Shown in pieces: positions 43,659-52,781 of a stretch of 64,000 nt of DNA. Below the pieces are notes generated by a model that saw only the letters and a program-made list of their open reading frames with translations, searched no databases and was not told where the DNA came from. The position numbers and the translations under genes are program-made. How positions within the stretch are numbered: position 1 is the stretch's first letter; every line of letters begins with the position of its first letter. Source of the DNA: Caulobacter sp. (GTDB taxonomy: Bacteria > Pseudomonadota > Alphaproteobacteria > Caulobacterales > Caulobacteraceae); NCBI GenBank assembly GCA_016125585.1, contig WGLL01000007.1, positions 186,001 to 250,000 of the forward strand. Direction: 5' to 3'.

Positions 43659-44528
43659 TCAGCCGCCCACGTTGTGCTTCACCAGCGCTCCGACGTCCTT
43701 GAACAGGCCGTCGGAGTCGCCTGTCTTCTTGTCGGCCTTGGACTTGACCACGGCGACCACCAGCGGACCGGACCTGGGCCCGCGGGCCTCATAGCCAACG
43801 GCGCTGTAGGGGGCGTCGACCTGGTCGTCGCTCTTGATGAAGGTGCTGCGGAAGCCGCTCTTGCGGCGTCCGCCGATGCTGATGCCGCCGCCATTGACGG
43901 AGACATCGTCGCCGGAGGTGTCGATGTTGAAGTCGTCTTCGGCGTCTTCGCGCCAGCGGTCGCGGGTGATCCGCACCTCATTGGTGGTGTCGTCGGCGTT
44001 GATCTCGATGCCCGCCACCTTGATGTGCGCGCGGTCGCCGTCGGCCTTGATGGTCACGCCGGGCAGCTTCACATCGGCCCGGTCGCCGTCAGGGCCCTCT
44101 TCGGACTCCACGGTCACGCCGGGCAGCCGCACCCGCTTCCGGGTGGTGACGCTGGCGCCGTCGTCAGCGGAGTCCTTATCCGGCCCGGCGCCGGGAGGGG
44201 GCGGGGGCGTCGGCGGGGCGATCTCGTCGGGATACAGGGCGCGCAGTTCGGCTTCGATCGGCGCCAGGGCCTTGGCCGGATCATCACTGACCGCCACCAG
44301 TCGCAGGGTGACCTCGGAATCCTTGCCGGCATAGGTGCAGGACAGACCGTCGGGCGCCACGCTCAGGCGCTTCAGCTGCCCCTGCGTCTCGGGGCAATCC
44401 AGCTTCGACAGCACCTTCAGGGCCTCGCGTTCAGCGCGTTTGGCGCGATACTCCGCGCGGCTCTCACAGGCCGTCAGGCCCAGGGCCAGAACGCTGCATC
44501 CCGCGGCAAGCATCAAAAATCGCTTCAT
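43659..44528 (-). CDS. hypothetical repeat-containing lipoprotein
   Basis: 289 residues from ATG 44528; the longer frame upstream overlaps a divergent gene. Signal ends LGLTAC (Cys21), a good lipobox. After a helical segment and a proline stretch (PPTPPPPPGAGP) there are three short beta-type repeats: RLPGVTVESEEGPDGDRA, KLPGVTIKADGDRAH and KVAGIEINADD, then GGGISIGG, resembling the spaced strands of DUF4097-like folds. Envelope location; function unknown. Confidence 0.8.
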   Translation of the reverse strand: MKRFLMLAAGCSVLALGLTACESRAEYRAKRAEREALKVLSKLDCPETQGQLKRLSVAPDGLSCTYAGKDSEVTLRLVAVSDDPAKALAPIEAELRALYPDEIAPPTPPPPPGAGPDKDSADDGASVTTRKRVRLPGVTVESEEGPDGDRADVKLPGVTIKADGDRAHIKVAGIEINADDTTNEVRITRDRWREDAEDDFNIDTSGDDVSVNGGGISIGGRRKSGFRSTFIKSDDQVDAPYSAVGYEARGPRSGPLVVAVVKSKADKKTGDSDGLFKDVGALVKHNVGG

Positions 44529-44651
44529 GGCCCGTTCTCCGAGTTCGTTGGCTGCAAGGTGCGGCCTGACCGGTGTTGAATCCAGTGAATTCGCGGTAAG
44601 CCTGAGGAGACGACGGGACAAGGCTCTCAAGGCTTGCGACGGGGAAGGGTG

Positions 44652-45008
44652 ATGACGCTGAGCTTCAGGCCGCTCGAGCCGGATCCACAGGCGGACGCCG
44701 ATCCGGTGATCGCTCTGATCAGCGACGCCCTGCGCCATTTCCAGGGCGCGGCGCACCGCGATCTGGTTCTGGCCCATGTGGCCACGGCGCTGGGCCGGCC
44801 GGCCCGGCTTTCCCCGCAAGGCGCCGCCGAGATCATCGCCGCCTTCGAGCAACGGGTCGGCGAGGGCGAGGACGATCCGCGGCCGTTCCGCCTGCCGTTC
44901 GGGCCGGGATCACATCGTTGGGCGCTGAGAGGGGCGCCGCAACCCCCGCCGACCCTGACGGTCATCGAAGGCTGGCGGTGGCGGCGAGGCGCTCAGCCGC
45001 TCACTTGA
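44652..45008 (+). CDS. hypothetical small protein
   Basis: 118 residues from ATG 44652 with GGGGAAGGG just upstream. Residues 10-75 (PDPQADADPVIALISDALRHF, LVLAHVATALGRPARLSPQGAAEIIAAFEQRV) predict helices; the end is proline-rich. No family recognised. Its last 8 nt overlap the convergent gene. Confidence 0.6.
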   Translation: MTLSFRPLEPDPQADADPVIALISDALRHFQGAAHRDLVLAHVATALGRPARLSPQGAAEIIAAFEQRVGEGEDDPRPFRLPFGPGSHRWALRGAPQPPPTLTVIEGWRWRRGAQPLT

Positions 45009-45549
45009 CGCTGACATAGATTGTGCTGCCCCTGGTCGCGCGGTCGTAACCCACGATGGGCGGGAACCGGCCAAGCAGCGCCGCCGCGAACTCCTGCCTG
45101 AGGACATCATCGGCCGGCGGCTTGTTATAGGCCCGCACGATTGTCGCGGAGTCCCCGGACTGGACCACCATCAGCAGCGTTCCCTTGGGCTTTTCGGGAT
45201 CAAGCGGGACCAGATAGGCGATGGCGCCCTCGCCACTGTCCGCCGCCGCCCATCGGGGCGTCCTGTCCCCGCGCTGGCCAAACGCCTGGTAGTCGACGCC
45301 ATTGATTGAGAAGGCACCCCGCGCGCAGGTCCGCGGTTGAGCCGTCACCCTGTCGCTGGCCAGGGCGTCATCCTCGATGGCGCTGGGCAACATCGCCTGG
45401 ACCAGCATGTCGTTCACCATGTTGCCGGTGACAAGCCGGACGGCCTTGACCTTCTTGTCGCCAGGATCGCACGACGTCTCTTGCGCCGCGACCCCGCTCG
45501 CCGCCAGACAGACGACTGCGATCATCGTTCCGATCAACGCCACGCGCAT
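45001..45549 (-). CDS. hypothetical periplasmic protein
   Basis: 182 residues. A signal peptide MRVALIGTMIAVVCLAASGVAAQ precedes a mature domain with two cysteines (SCDPGD, PRTCARG) that may form a disulfide, and alternating strands (GTLLMVVQSGDSATIVRAYN, GSTIYVSVK). No known family. It is convergent with and overlaps the preceding gene by 8 nt. Confidence 0.7.
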   Translation of the reverse strand: MRVALIGTMIAVVCLAASGVAAQETSCDPGDKKVKAVRLVTGNMVNDMLVQAMLPSAIEDDALASDRVTAQPRTCARGAFSINGVDYQAFGQRGDRTPRWAAADSGEGAIAYLVPLDPEKPKGTLLMVVQSGDSATIVRAYNKPPADDVLRQEFAAALLGRFPPIVGYDRATRGSTIYVSVK

Positions 45550-45614
45550 AAGAAAACTCCCCCGGTTGCCCGAGGGAGTTACTCACGTAATTCAATCTTG
45601 AGCAAGCGTCGCGG

Positions 45615-46490
45615 CTACTGCCCCGGACGGGTCGCGCCGGAGCCTTCGCGGCGGGCCAGGAAGGCCAGGCGCTCGAACAGATGCACGTCCTGCTCGTTCT
45701 TCAGCAGGGCGCCGTGCAGCGGCGGGATCAGCTTGGTGGGGTCGCGCTCCTTGAGCACGTCCTCGCCGATATCCTCGACCATCAACAGCTTCAGCCAGTC
45801 GAGCAGTTCGCTGGTCGACGGCTTCTTCTTCAGGCCCGGAACCTTGCGCATGTCGTAGAAGATGCGCAGCGCCTCGCCGACCAGCTTCTGCTTGATCCCC
45901 GGATAGTGGACCTCGACGATGGCGTTCATCGTCTCGGCCTCGGGGAACTTGATGTAGTGGAAGAAGCAGCGGCGCAGGAAGGCGTCCGGCAGTTCCTTCT
46001 CGTTGTTGGAGGTGATGATCACCACCGGGCGAACCTTGGCCTTGATGGTCTCGTCGGTCTCGTAGACGTAGAATTCCATCCGGTCGAGTTCCTGCAACAG
46101 GTCGTTGGGGAACTCGATGTCGGCCTTGTCGATCTCGTCGATCAGCAGCACGGGCCGCACGCCGGGGGCGTCGAAGGCCTCCCACAGCTTGCCCTTCTTG
46201 ATGTAGTTGCGCACGTCCTTGACCCGCTCGTCACCAAGCTGGCTGTCCCGCAGGCGGGTGACGGCGTCATATTCGTAGAGGCCCTGGGCGGCCTTGGTGG
46301 TCGACTTGATGTGCCAGGTGATCAGCGGCGCGCCGAGCGCCTTGGCAATTTCCTCGGCCAGCACGGTCTTGCCGGTGCCGGGCTCGCCCTTGATCAGCAG
46401 CGGCCGCTCGAGCGCGATCGCCGCATTGACCGCGACCTTCAGGTCGTCGGTGGCCACATAGTTGTCGGTGCCAGTGAAGCGCGTGGTCAT
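45615..46490 (-). CDS. MoxR-family AAA+ ATPase
   Basis: 291 residues. AAA+ core: Walker A GEPGTGKT near residue 36, Walker B VLLIDEIDKAD near 113, sensor 1 IITSNNEKELPDAFLRRC (with arginine finger), and lid domain in the C-terminal third. MoxR ATPases act as chaperones that mature metal cofactor or other enzymes, usually with a von Willebrand A protein encoded next door; none is adjacent here. The length and YEYDAVTRLRDSQLG segment resemble the CoxD subgroup. Confidence 0.92.
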   Translation of the reverse strand: MTTRFTGTDNYVATDDLKVAVNAAIALERPLLIKGEPGTGKTVLAEEIAKALGAPLITWHIKSTTKAAQGLYEYDAVTRLRDSQLGDERVKDVRNYIKKGKLWEAFDAPGVRPVLLIDEIDKADIEFPNDLLQELDRMEFYVYETDETIKAKVRPVVIITSNNEKELPDAFLRRCFFHYIKFPEAETMNAIVEVHYPGIKQKLVGEALRIFYDMRKVPGLKKKPSTSELLDWLKLLMVEDIGEDVLKERDPTKLIPPLHGALLKNEQDVHLFERLAFLARREGSGATRPGQ

Positions 46491-46606
46491 TCCGTCCCCT
46501 CGGGGGAGCGCCCGTGCTGGTCAGGGGTCGCTCCAAACAAACGTTCAATTCAAGGAGACAGTAGCGTCCGCTGGGCGGCTGTGAAGCCATTTCGCGCATC
46601 AATGTG

Positions 46607-46639
46607 AAAAAGCCGCGCATCCGGCGGGATGCGCGGCTG
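46607..46639 (-). terminator. Rho-independent terminator of the ETFPASDP-protein gene
   Basis: A 12-bp stem AGCCGCGCATCC/GGATGCGCGGCT with a 4-nt loop; read on the minus strand it is followed by five T. It lies about 33 nt past the stop at 46672. Confidence 0.9.
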
Positions 46640-46671
46640 ATCCTTACCCAGCGGCAGGCCGGGCGGCTGAA

Positions 46672-47100
46672 TCAATCCGCGCCGGGATTGATCGAGACGG
46701 GGTCGGAGGCCGGAAAGGTCTCCTTGAGGCCCTTGTCGAGCTGCTTCTCGACGTGGGGGTCATTCTCCTTCTTGACGTGATCGGCCGGGTTTTCGGTCTT
46801 GTCGTCCTTCCCGGGCTTTTCAGCGCCCGGCCCGGCGCTGGCCTCGTAGTCGGCGGGCGAGGCGGCTTCGTCGCTGATCCCGTCTTCCAGGTCGGTGAAG
46901 CTGCGACGCTCCGGAGTGGCCCGCAGGCCTTCGTCGTCACGCGGCCTCAACCGGTCGCCGTCGCCGGGCTGGCTGGTCGCGTCATAGACATCGACCATGG
47001 TGTCGAAATTGGCGATATCGGCGCCGTCGCGATTGAGATGGGTTTCGTCGAAGGTCTCGGCGCGATCCTGCGCGTCGGGTGTCGGGGTCTGGGGCGTCAT
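46672..47100 (-). CDS. acidic, disordered small protein with ETFPASDPVSI motif
   Basis: 142 residues from ATG 47100. It is rich in Asp, Glu, Pro and Thr and probably mostly unfolded, but the C-terminus EKQLDKGLKETFPASDPVSI is a conserved box found in many small alphaproteobacterial proteins. Function unknown. It has its own terminator. The start at 47142 would add 14 residues without features. Confidence 0.75.
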   Translation of the reverse strand: MTPQTPTPDAQDRAETFDETHLNRDGADIANFDTMVDVYDATSQPGDGDRLRPRDDEGLRATPERRSFTDLEDGISDEAASPADYEASAGPGAEKPGKDDKTENPADHVKKENDPHVEKQLDKGLKETFPASDPVSINPGAD

Positions 47101-47175
47101 GGCGTCTACCTTCCACTGTTGGCGGCCTTCGGCCGCGCTCATGGAATCAACCCGCCAGCGTCCCTTCCGTTCCGG

Positions 47176-48969
47176 TCAGCGAGCGGCGCCCAGCGCCCCG
47201 GCGATGTCCGCCATGACCGGACTCCAGTCGCCGAACGCGGTCGGTGAAAACACCCGGGCCTGCGGATACCAAGGGTAGGCTTCGCTGCCCAACTGCGTCC
47301 ACGCCCGGGGCGGGATGATCATCCACAGCGGCGCGCCGCAGGCGCCGGCCAGGTTCAGGGTGGCGTTGGAGAATCCAATGGTCAGATCCAGGGCGCAGGT
47401 CAGGGCGGCGACGTCGTCCAGGTCCTGTTTCAGGTCGATGCCCGGCGGAACCCAGATGTCGATCCCCTGATCGCGCGCGGCGGACAGCTCGGCCTCACAG
47501 TCTCCATACTGCAGGTTGACCAGGGTCACGCCCGGGGCGCGGAGCACCGGCTCCCACAGCTCGAAGGGCGAGAAGAACCGGTGGCGGGCGCCCTTGCTGG
47601 TCATGCTCTTCCAGAGCAGTCCGACCTTCCGTCCGGCCGGGGCGCCCTCGAGCACCAATCGCCAGTGGGCGATCCGCTCAGGGTCGGCGGTGAGATAGCC
47701 GATACGGTCCGGATAGGCCTCGACGCTGGCGCGGAACTGGCGCAGCGGCGAGGCGATGGGCGCCCACAGGTCGATCGCCGCCAGATCCTCGGGCGACAGG
47801 AACGGCAGGACCCGGACCGTGCGGCCATCGACGCTGAAGGTGGCGTGAGCCCCGACCCGCGCGGCCGGAAAGCTGCGTTGGAACAGGGTCACCAACCGGG
47901 GCTCGACCGCCAGGGTCAGCCGCCCGTCCGGGCCGAGGGCCCGCATCACATCCGGCAGGAAATTGGCGAACAGCACCTCGTCGCCCAGACCCTGCTCGCC
48001 GATCAGCAGCAACGACCGGCCGGCCAGATTCGCGCCGGGCTCCCAGAGAGGGCGCTCGACGGCGAAATGGGTGACATCGGCGAAGGCGGGATCGCGGCGA
48101 GCTTCATAGTCTTCCCAGCCTTCCGCGACATGGCCCAGCGCCAGATGCATCGTTGAGCGGGCCAGCCGCATCATCAGGGCTTCATCGGCCGGCATCGGCG
48201 CGGCCAAGGCCTTCTCGCAGTCGGCCAGGGCGCCCTCGGCGTCCGCCAGGATCAGGCGGGCGTTGGCGCGATTGTACTGGGCCTTGGGGAAGACCGGCTG
48301 CAGCCGCAGGGCTTCGTCGAAGAAGGTGGCCGAGGCGGCCGGATCGCCCTGTTCGGCCAGCACGGTTCCCAGGGTGTTCCACAGCAGAGCCTGCTGCGGA
48401 TTGGCCATGATCGCGGGCTTCAGGGTCTCGACCGCTTCGTCGAAACGGCCCTGGTCGCGCACGGCGCAGGCCAGGTTGTTGATGGCCTCGTGGCTGTCTG
48501 GATGGGCGGCGAGGAAGTGGGCGAACAGCTTCTCCGCCGTCTCCTTCATCCCCATGCGATAGGCCAGCCGGCCCATGTCATTGGCCACCTCGCCATGGTC
48601 GGGCAGCAGCAGCAGCGCCTTTTCATAGGCCTTGACCGAACTGGCGAAGTCGCCGGCCCGCTCGCGGGCGATGGCGAGGAGATACCAGCCAAACCCGGAC
48701 CGTTCGTCGGCCTCCAGCGCCTGGATGGCCAGGGCGCTGCCGGCGATGAAATCGTCTTTCTGGAGCGCGACAACGGCCTGTTGCAGGAGACCGTTCAGCG
48801 ATGCGGCCTTCATCTCGGCCAGCGCCTCCATCATCCGGGTCAGCGCCGCCGGCGAGCCGGCCTGACCGGCGACTCCGCCGACGGCGCGCGCGGAGGCGGC
48901 TTCGGCGACCACCGGGGTGAAGCCCAGGGCGGCGGCGGAGGCGTCGGATCGGCTGGAAGAGCGGGACAT
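47176..48969 (-). CDS. flmG: FlmG (FlbA): TPR-glycosyltransferase for flagellin
   Basis: 597 residues from ATG 48969. Residues about 60-290 hold tetratricopeptide repeats (GFGWYLLAIARERAGDFASSVKAYEKALLLLP, EAINNLACAVRDQGRFDEAVETLKPAIMANP, ALLWNTLGTVLAEQGDPAASATFFDEALRLQP). The C-terminal half is a glycosyltransferase fold with LLLIGEQGLGDEVLFANFLP and GFSNATLNLAGACGAPLWMIIPP. This order equals Caulobacter FlmG, in which the TPR binds flagellin and the transferase adds pseudaminic acid. It is divergent from flbT across a short regulatory gap. Confidence 0.9.
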   Translation of the reverse strand: MSRSSSRSDASAAALGFTPVVAEAASARAVGGVAGQAGSPAALTRMMEALAEMKAASLNGLLQQAVVALQKDDFIAGSALAIQALEADERSGFGWYLLAIARERAGDFASSVKAYEKALLLLPDHGEVANDMGRLAYRMGMKETAEKLFAHFLAAHPDSHEAINNLACAVRDQGRFDEAVETLKPAIMANPQQALLWNTLGTVLAEQGDPAASATFFDEALRLQPVFPKAQYNRANARLILADAEGALADCEKALAAPMPADEALMMRLARSTMHLALGHVAEGWEDYEARRDPAFADVTHFAVERPLWEPGANLAGRSLLLIGEQGLGDEVLFANFLPDVMRALGPDGRLTLAVEPRLVTLFQRSFPAARVGAHATFSVDGRTVRVLPFLSPEDLAAIDLWAPIASPLRQFRASVEAYPDRIGYLTADPERIAHWRLVLEGAPAGRKVGLLWKSMTSKGARHRFFSPFELWEPVLRAPGVTLVNLQYGDCEAELSAARDQGIDIWVPPGIDLKQDLDDVAALTCALDLTIGFSNATLNLAGACGAPLWMIIPPRAWTQLGSEAYPWYPQARVFSPTAFGDWSPVMADIAGALGAAR

Positions 48970-49091
48970 AACGGGGCCTCGGTGCGGCGCTCGGGCGAAG
49001 ACCCGGGCGCAATGCAGGTCTCTGCATCGGGTGATTATGGTTAGCCGACCCTTAATCCGGGCGTCTCGCCGCACCCTCTGGCAAGGCCCCG

Positions 49092-49099
49092 TTAACCAT
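49092..49099 (+). promoter_or_regulatory. CtrA-like half-site upstream of flbT
   Basis: TTAACCAT lies 41 bp upstream of the flbT start, in the gap between divergent flmG and flbT. The 8-mer matches the half-site described for the Caulobacter cell-cycle regulator CtrA. The same GTTAACCATA occurs before the third flagellin. Confidence 0.5.
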
Positions 49100-49139
49100 A
49101 AGGGCCTAGATTTGAGACTGTATCCGGGGGAGAGGTCAC

Positions 49140-49565
49140 GTGCCGCTCAAGCTGTCACTGAAACCGGGCGAGCGTTTCGTCCTCAACGGGGCCGTCGTGC
49201 AGAACGGCGACCGCCGCGGTGTGCTGATCCTGCAGAACAAGGCTTCGGTGCTGCGTGAGAAGGACATCATGCAGGAGGAGGAGGCCGTCACGCCGGCCCG
49301 CCACATCTACTTCCCGGTGATGATGATGTACCTCGATGAGGCCAGCGCCGGCCGCTACTACGACGAATTTGTGCGCCGGCTGACCGAGTTCATGAATGTG
49401 ATCCGCAATCCGACGGTGCTGTCGGAGTGCGTTAACATCTCCAAGCACATTATGGAGCGCGAGTACTACAAGGCGCTGATGCTGTGCCGGAAGCTGGTGG
49501 ACTACGAGGACGAAAGGCTGGGGAATGTCGCTTCAGGCGTATCAGACAGCGGCGGCGCGGGCTGA
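49140..49565 (+). CDS. flbT: FlbT: post-transcriptional flagellin regulator
   Basis: 141 residues, GTG start with GGGGGAGAGG upstream. [42 protein letters not shown] and [35 protein letters not shown] are the FlbT signature. In Caulobacter FlbT binds the leader of flagellin mRNA and destabilises it until the hook is complete. Its 3' end overlaps flaF by 41 nt in another frame. Confidence 0.95.
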   Translation: MPLKLSLKPGERFVLNGAVVQNGDRRGVLILQNKASVLREKDIMQEEEAVTPARHIYFPVMMMYLDEASAGRYYDEFVRRLTEFMNVIRNPTVLSECVNISKHIMEREYYKALMLCRKLVDYEDERLGNVASGVSDSGGAG

Positions 49566-49887
49566 GAACCCCCGCGAGGCGGAATACCGCCTGTTCGGCC
49601 AGGTGACCCGGGCCCTCATGGACGCAGAGAAGTTGCCGGAAGGCCAGGTCGAGGGCCGGGCCGATGCGCTGGACTGGAACCGGCGGCTGTGGTCGGCCCT
49701 GGCGACCGATGTCTCGATGCCCGAGAACGGCCTGCCGATGCCCCTGCGGGCCCAGATCATCTCGATCAGCATGTGGGTCGGCCGCCATACCAGCGCCGTC
49801 ATCCGCCGCGAGGAGGAGATCGGCCCCCTGATCGACATCAACCGCATCATCATGCAGGGGCTGCACGGCGGATCCGAAGCGGCCTGA
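49525..49887 (+). CDS. flaF: FlaF: flagellin secretion/synthesis regulator
   Basis: 120 residues from ATG 49525, inside the end of flb[35 protein letters not shown] and [41 protein letters not shown] are family-defining. FlaF is needed for flagellin synthesis and acts with FlbT as a counterpart or chaperone. The overlap keeps their ratio fixed. Confidence 0.95.
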   Translation: MSLQAYQTAAARAENPREAEYRLFGQVTRALMDAEKLPEGQVEGRADALDWNRRLWSALATDVSMPENGLPMPLRAQIISISMWVGRHTSAVIRREEEIGPLIDINRIIMQGLHGGSEAA

Positions 49888-49958
49888 GGTCTCCACAGGC
49901 CGCCCGCTTTCGGACATGGTGCCGGGTCACACAAGGCTCCCTGACCCGTTGAGCGCCC

Positions 49959-50438
49959 ATGGCCGACCTCTACGCCCTGCTGCTGTCCCTGGTGCTGATC
50001 GCCGGCGCCGTGCTCATTCATTTCCGCGCCCTGCGTCTGTTGTCGCACTGGCAGGGCCGGGTCGGCCTCAGCCGCAACGTCAAGGTTCTGACCATCATTT
50101 TCGGCCTGATCGCGGCGCATGCCCTTGAGGCGCTGCTGTTCTCGCTCGGCTACGGGTTCGGCGTGCACGTCCTGAAGATCGGCGCCTTCGTCGGGCAGGG
50201 GACGATCAACACCGCCCAGCTGTTCTATTTCTCGATCGAGACCTACACCACCCAGGGGGTCGGCGACGTCTATCTGACCGGACCGCTGCGGCTGGTCGCC
50301 AGTCTCGAGCCGCTGGTCGGTCTGATCCTCATCGGCTGGTCGACCTCCTTTACCTTCCTGATCATGGGCATCGACTGGCGGATGGCGGCCAATCGCCGCA
50401 AGGACGGCGAGAGCGGGGCCGAGCCGGAGCGCCCCTGA
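49959..50438 (+). CDS. 2-TM ion channel with variant filter
   Basis: 159 residues with hydrophobic segments at about 4-22, 45-70 and 105-130 and a pore-loop motif YTTQGVGDVYLTGPLRLV. This is the Ion_trans_2 (bacterial potassium channel) pattern, but the filter reads TTQGVGD instead of TTVGYGD, so K+ selectivity may differ. It lies between flaF and the PseH-like gene without a flagellar link. Inner-membrane. Confidence 0.8.
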   Translation: MADLYALLLSLVLIAGAVLIHFRALRLLSHWQGRVGLSRNVKVLTIIFGLIAAHALEALLFSLGYGFGVHVLKIGAFVGQGTINTAQLFYFSIETYTTQGVGDVYLTGPLRLVASLEPLVGLILIGWSTSFTFLIMGIDWRMAANRRKDGESGAEPERP

Positions 50439-50442
50439 AGGC

Positions 50443-51030
50443 TCAGCCCATGTCGACGAGGGTCGCTTCAAGCTCGGCCGGGGTCACGCCGCGTTCCGCC
50501 AGCCGGGCCAGGGCGGCGGCCTTCGCGGCCGGCCATTCGGCGGCCAGCATGCCGAGGCCGACGACATCGTGGAACCGTCCTCCCTTGCTGATGTGGTCGC
50601 GGAACAGGGCCTCGCGGGTGAAGCCATAGCTTTCATGCATCTTCCAGACCGCCTCGTTGTCGACGAAGACCTCGCACCACAGCCGGTTCAGGCCCAGGCG
50701 ATCGAAAACGTAGGCCAGCACCAGAAATTCCACGGTCGCCCCCACACCGCGTCCCCGGGTCGCGGGGTCGGCGAGGTAGTAGGCCCAGTCGCACCGGCTG
50801 TTCCGGACGTCGATGCGAACCACATTGGCCAGGCCGACCGCCGCCCCGTCGAGAAGAATGATCCAGTAGCGGCAGTCGCCGCCGGCCGCCGCCCTGGCGA
50901 TCCAGGCGCGATGCTCGTACGGTCCGATGGGATGATCGGAATACATGTAGGGCGCCACGGCGGGGCTGTTGCGCCAGGCGAGCACCTGGTCGGCATCGTC
51001 CGTCCGCAGCGGCCGCAGCGTCACCGTCAT
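50443..51030 (-). CDS. GNAT acetyltransferase, PseH-like (flagellin sugar)
   Basis: 195 residues from ATG 51030; longer frames upstream are arginine-rich shadows. GNAT fold: VLAWRNSPAVAPYMYSDHPIGPYEHRAWI, acetyl-CoA loop ATRGRGVGATVEF, and FVDNEAVWKMHESYGFTREALFRDHI. The WRNSP..YM start resembles PseH, the N-acetyltransferase of pseudaminic acid synthesis (FlmH of Caulobacter). Position in the flagellin locus supports this. A second such gene lies at 55974. Confidence 0.75.
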   Translation of the reverse strand: MTVTLRPLRTDDADQVLAWRNSPAVAPYMYSDHPIGPYEHRAWIARAAAGGDCRYWIILLDGAAVGLANVVRIDVRNSRCDWAYYLADPATRGRGVGATVEFLVLAYVFDRLGLNRLWCEVFVDNEAVWKMHESYGFTREALFRDHISKGGRFHDVVGLGMLAAEWPAAKAAALARLAERGVTPAELEATLVDMG

Positions 51031-51305
51031 GACGTCCGGGCTCTTCGGGCGGCGCGAGTGGCGACGGAACGGACAGGGGATGTCGGGGTCATGATCCTCT
51101 CCGGTCGCGGCTGATCTGAGGGTCGAAGCGAACCACAGTTCGCCCCCAGCCGCCAGACGGGGCCGATCGCCGCAGTGCGTCCGCGTTGCGCCGTTGCCGG
51201 TAGGTGTAGTAACCATCCGCCCCCTGACGATCCGGGCGACCTGAGCCGCTCCCGATCGACGATTCCCCGGACCCTGGCGTCCCTAGTCTGCGCGGCATTC
51301 CCTCC

Positions 51306-51734
51306 ATGCCCAAGTCCTCCGCCCGCGCTCCGGCGCATCAGATCGGCGCCCTGCCGTGGCGTCGGCGGGATGGCGTCCTGGAAGTGCTGCTGGTCACCAG
51401 TCGCGAAACCCGGCGCTGGGTGATCCCCAAGGGCTGGCCGATGACCGGCCGCAGCGATCCGGAGGCGGCGGCGGCCGAGGCCTGGGAAGAGGCCGGCCTC
51501 AAGGGGCTGATCGTCACCGCGCCGATCGGGGCCTTCAACTATGACAAGCGGCTGAAGGACGGCGAGTTCAGGGAATGCCGGGTCAAGGTCTATCCGTTCG
51601 AGGTTACGGCCGAGCGTGATCAGTGGCCGGAGTCGGGCCAGAGAGAGCGGTTGTGGGTGGCCCGGGACGAGGCCGCGACCCTGGTGCAGGAGCCCGGCCT
51701 GGCGAAGATTATCGCCCGCTTCACCCCTGACTGA
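51306..51734 (+). CDS. Nudix hydrolase (DIPP-like) with altered box
   Basis: 142 residues. QIGALPWRRRDGVLEVLLVTSRETRRWVIPKGWPM is the DIPP-like N-terminus. The Nudix box reads GWPMTGRSDPEAAAAEAWEE: the metal-binding EE is kept, but the usual Glu after Gx5 and the Arg of REx2EE are replaced by Arg and Ala. It may hydrolyse diphosphate compounds or be weakened. It lies before the first flagellin with no obvious link. Confidence 0.85.
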   Translation: MPKSSARAPAHQIGALPWRRRDGVLEVLLVTSRETRRWVIPKGWPMTGRSDPEAAAAEAWEEAGLKGLIVTAPIGAFNYDKRLKDGEFRECRVKVYPFEVTAERDQWPESGQRERLWVARDEAATLVQEPGLAKIIARFTPD

Positions 51735-51770
51735 CGCCTCCGGGGCGCCTGCCCATCTCTGCCGGGCAGG

Positions 51771-51789
51771 GCGGCATTTGTTTCCGGGG
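51771..51789. promoter_or_regulatory. ftr-like element upstream of first flagellin
   Basis: GCGGCATTTGTTTCCGGGG resembles the clearer GCGGCAGATTTTGCCGGG element of the second flagellin, and lies 70-90 bp upstream of the sigma54 promoter. In Caulobacter such elements (ftr) bind FlbD. Match is partial. Confidence 0.45.
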
Positions 51790-51858
51790 CAGCGCGCCCT
51801 TGCCGCCTCGCCAAAGGGATTAACCAAGGAAAATCAACGACCGGTCCGGGCCAGTCGA

Positions 51859-51875
51859 CTGGCCCGAGGCTTGCG
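51859..51875 (+). promoter_or_regulatory. sigma54 promoter of first flagellin
   Basis: TGGCCCGAGGCTTGC (GG at 51861-51862, GC at 51873-51874) matches the TGGCACG-N4-TTGC consensus with a single change and exact spacing. It predicts a start near 51886 and a leader of about 64 nt. Confidence 0.85.
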
Positions 51876-51886
51876 ATGACCGGGGC

Positions 51887-51918
51887 GGGCCAGAAGGCCC
51901 ACCGGCGAAAATCGCCGG
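51887..51918 (+). promoter_or_regulatory. double hairpin in first flagellin leader
   Basis: Two perfect hairpins follow the predicted start: GGGCC-AGAA-GGCCC (51887-51900) and CCGGCG-AAAAT-CGCCGG (51902-51918). The second has an AAAAT loop like those in the second flagellin leader. They end about 31 nt before the ATG. Candidate FlbT or mRNA-decay target. Confidence 0.6.
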
Positions 51919-51949
51919 AATCCCCCGACCAGAATGGAAGGAACCGCCG

Positions 51950-52774
51950 ATGCTTTCGGTGAACACCAACACGGGCGCAATGGTTGCGCTCCAGAACCTC
52001 AACGCGACCAACATGGAGTTGTCGCAGACCCAGAACCGCATCAACACCGGCAAGCGGGTGGCGAACGCCAAGGACAACGGCGCCATCTGGGCTATCGCCC
52101 AGGGACAGCGTGCGACGTCGCAAGCCCTCAATGCCGTGAAGGACTCGCTCAATCGCGGAGCTTCCGGGATCGACGTGGCCATCGCCGGCGGTGAATCGGT
52201 CTCCGACCTTCTGTCGCAGATGAAGGAGAAAGCCCTGGCGGCGTCGGACACCAGTCTCGACTCCGCAAGCCGTTCCGCGCTGAACGAGGACTTCAAGGCC
52301 CTGCGGGATCAGATCTCCAAGGCCGTCACCAACGCCGACTTCAACGGGGTCAACCTGCTGAAGACCGGCGCGACTGACATTGCGGCCCTCGCCAACGCGG
52401 ATGGATCGTCCAAGCTGACCGTGGCCGCAGAAGTCATGGCGCTGGGCGGATCGATCGTTACGGTTGCGGCGACCGGTTCCATCGGAACCGTCACCACCGC
52501 CGCCGCGATGATCGCCACGGTCAACACCTCCATCAGCAACACCAGCGCGGCGCTCGCGCGGCTTGGCACCAAGGCCAAGGCGTTCGAACTCCACAGCGCC
52601 TTCATCGGCAAGCTGCAGGACAGCCTCGATGCGGGCGTTGGCAATCTGGTCGATGCGGATCTGGCCAAGGAAAGCGCCAAGCTCCAGGCGCTGCAGACGA
52701 AGCAGCAGCTCGGGGTCCAGGCTCTGTCCATCGCCAATCAGACGCCGCAGACCATTCTGTCGCTGTTCCGGTAG
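51950..52774 (+). CDS. flagellin (copy 1)
   Basis: 274 residues. N-terminal D0/D1 helices ([36 protein letters not shown]) and C-terminal helices ([48 protein letters not shown]) are present; the variable D2/D3 region is almost absent, as in Caulobacter 25-29 kDa flagellins. The short middle is rich in Ser/Thr, probable glycosylation sites for FlmG. Exported by the flagellar type III system. GGAAGGA upstream; sigma54 promoter at 51859. Confidence 0.96.
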   Translation: MLSVNTNTGAMVALQNLNATNMELSQTQNRINTGKRVANAKDNGAIWAIAQGQRATSQALNAVKDSLNRGASGIDVAIAGGESVSDLLSQMKEKALAASDTSLDSASRSALNEDFKALRDQISKAVTNADFNGVNLLKTGATDIAALANADGSSKLTVAAEVMALGGSIVTVAATGSIGTVTTAAAMIATVNTSISNTSAALARLGTKAKAFELHSAFIGKLQDSLDAGVGNLVDADLAKESAKLQALQTKQQLGVQALSIANQTPQTILSLFR

Positions 52775-52781
52775 TCGCGAC

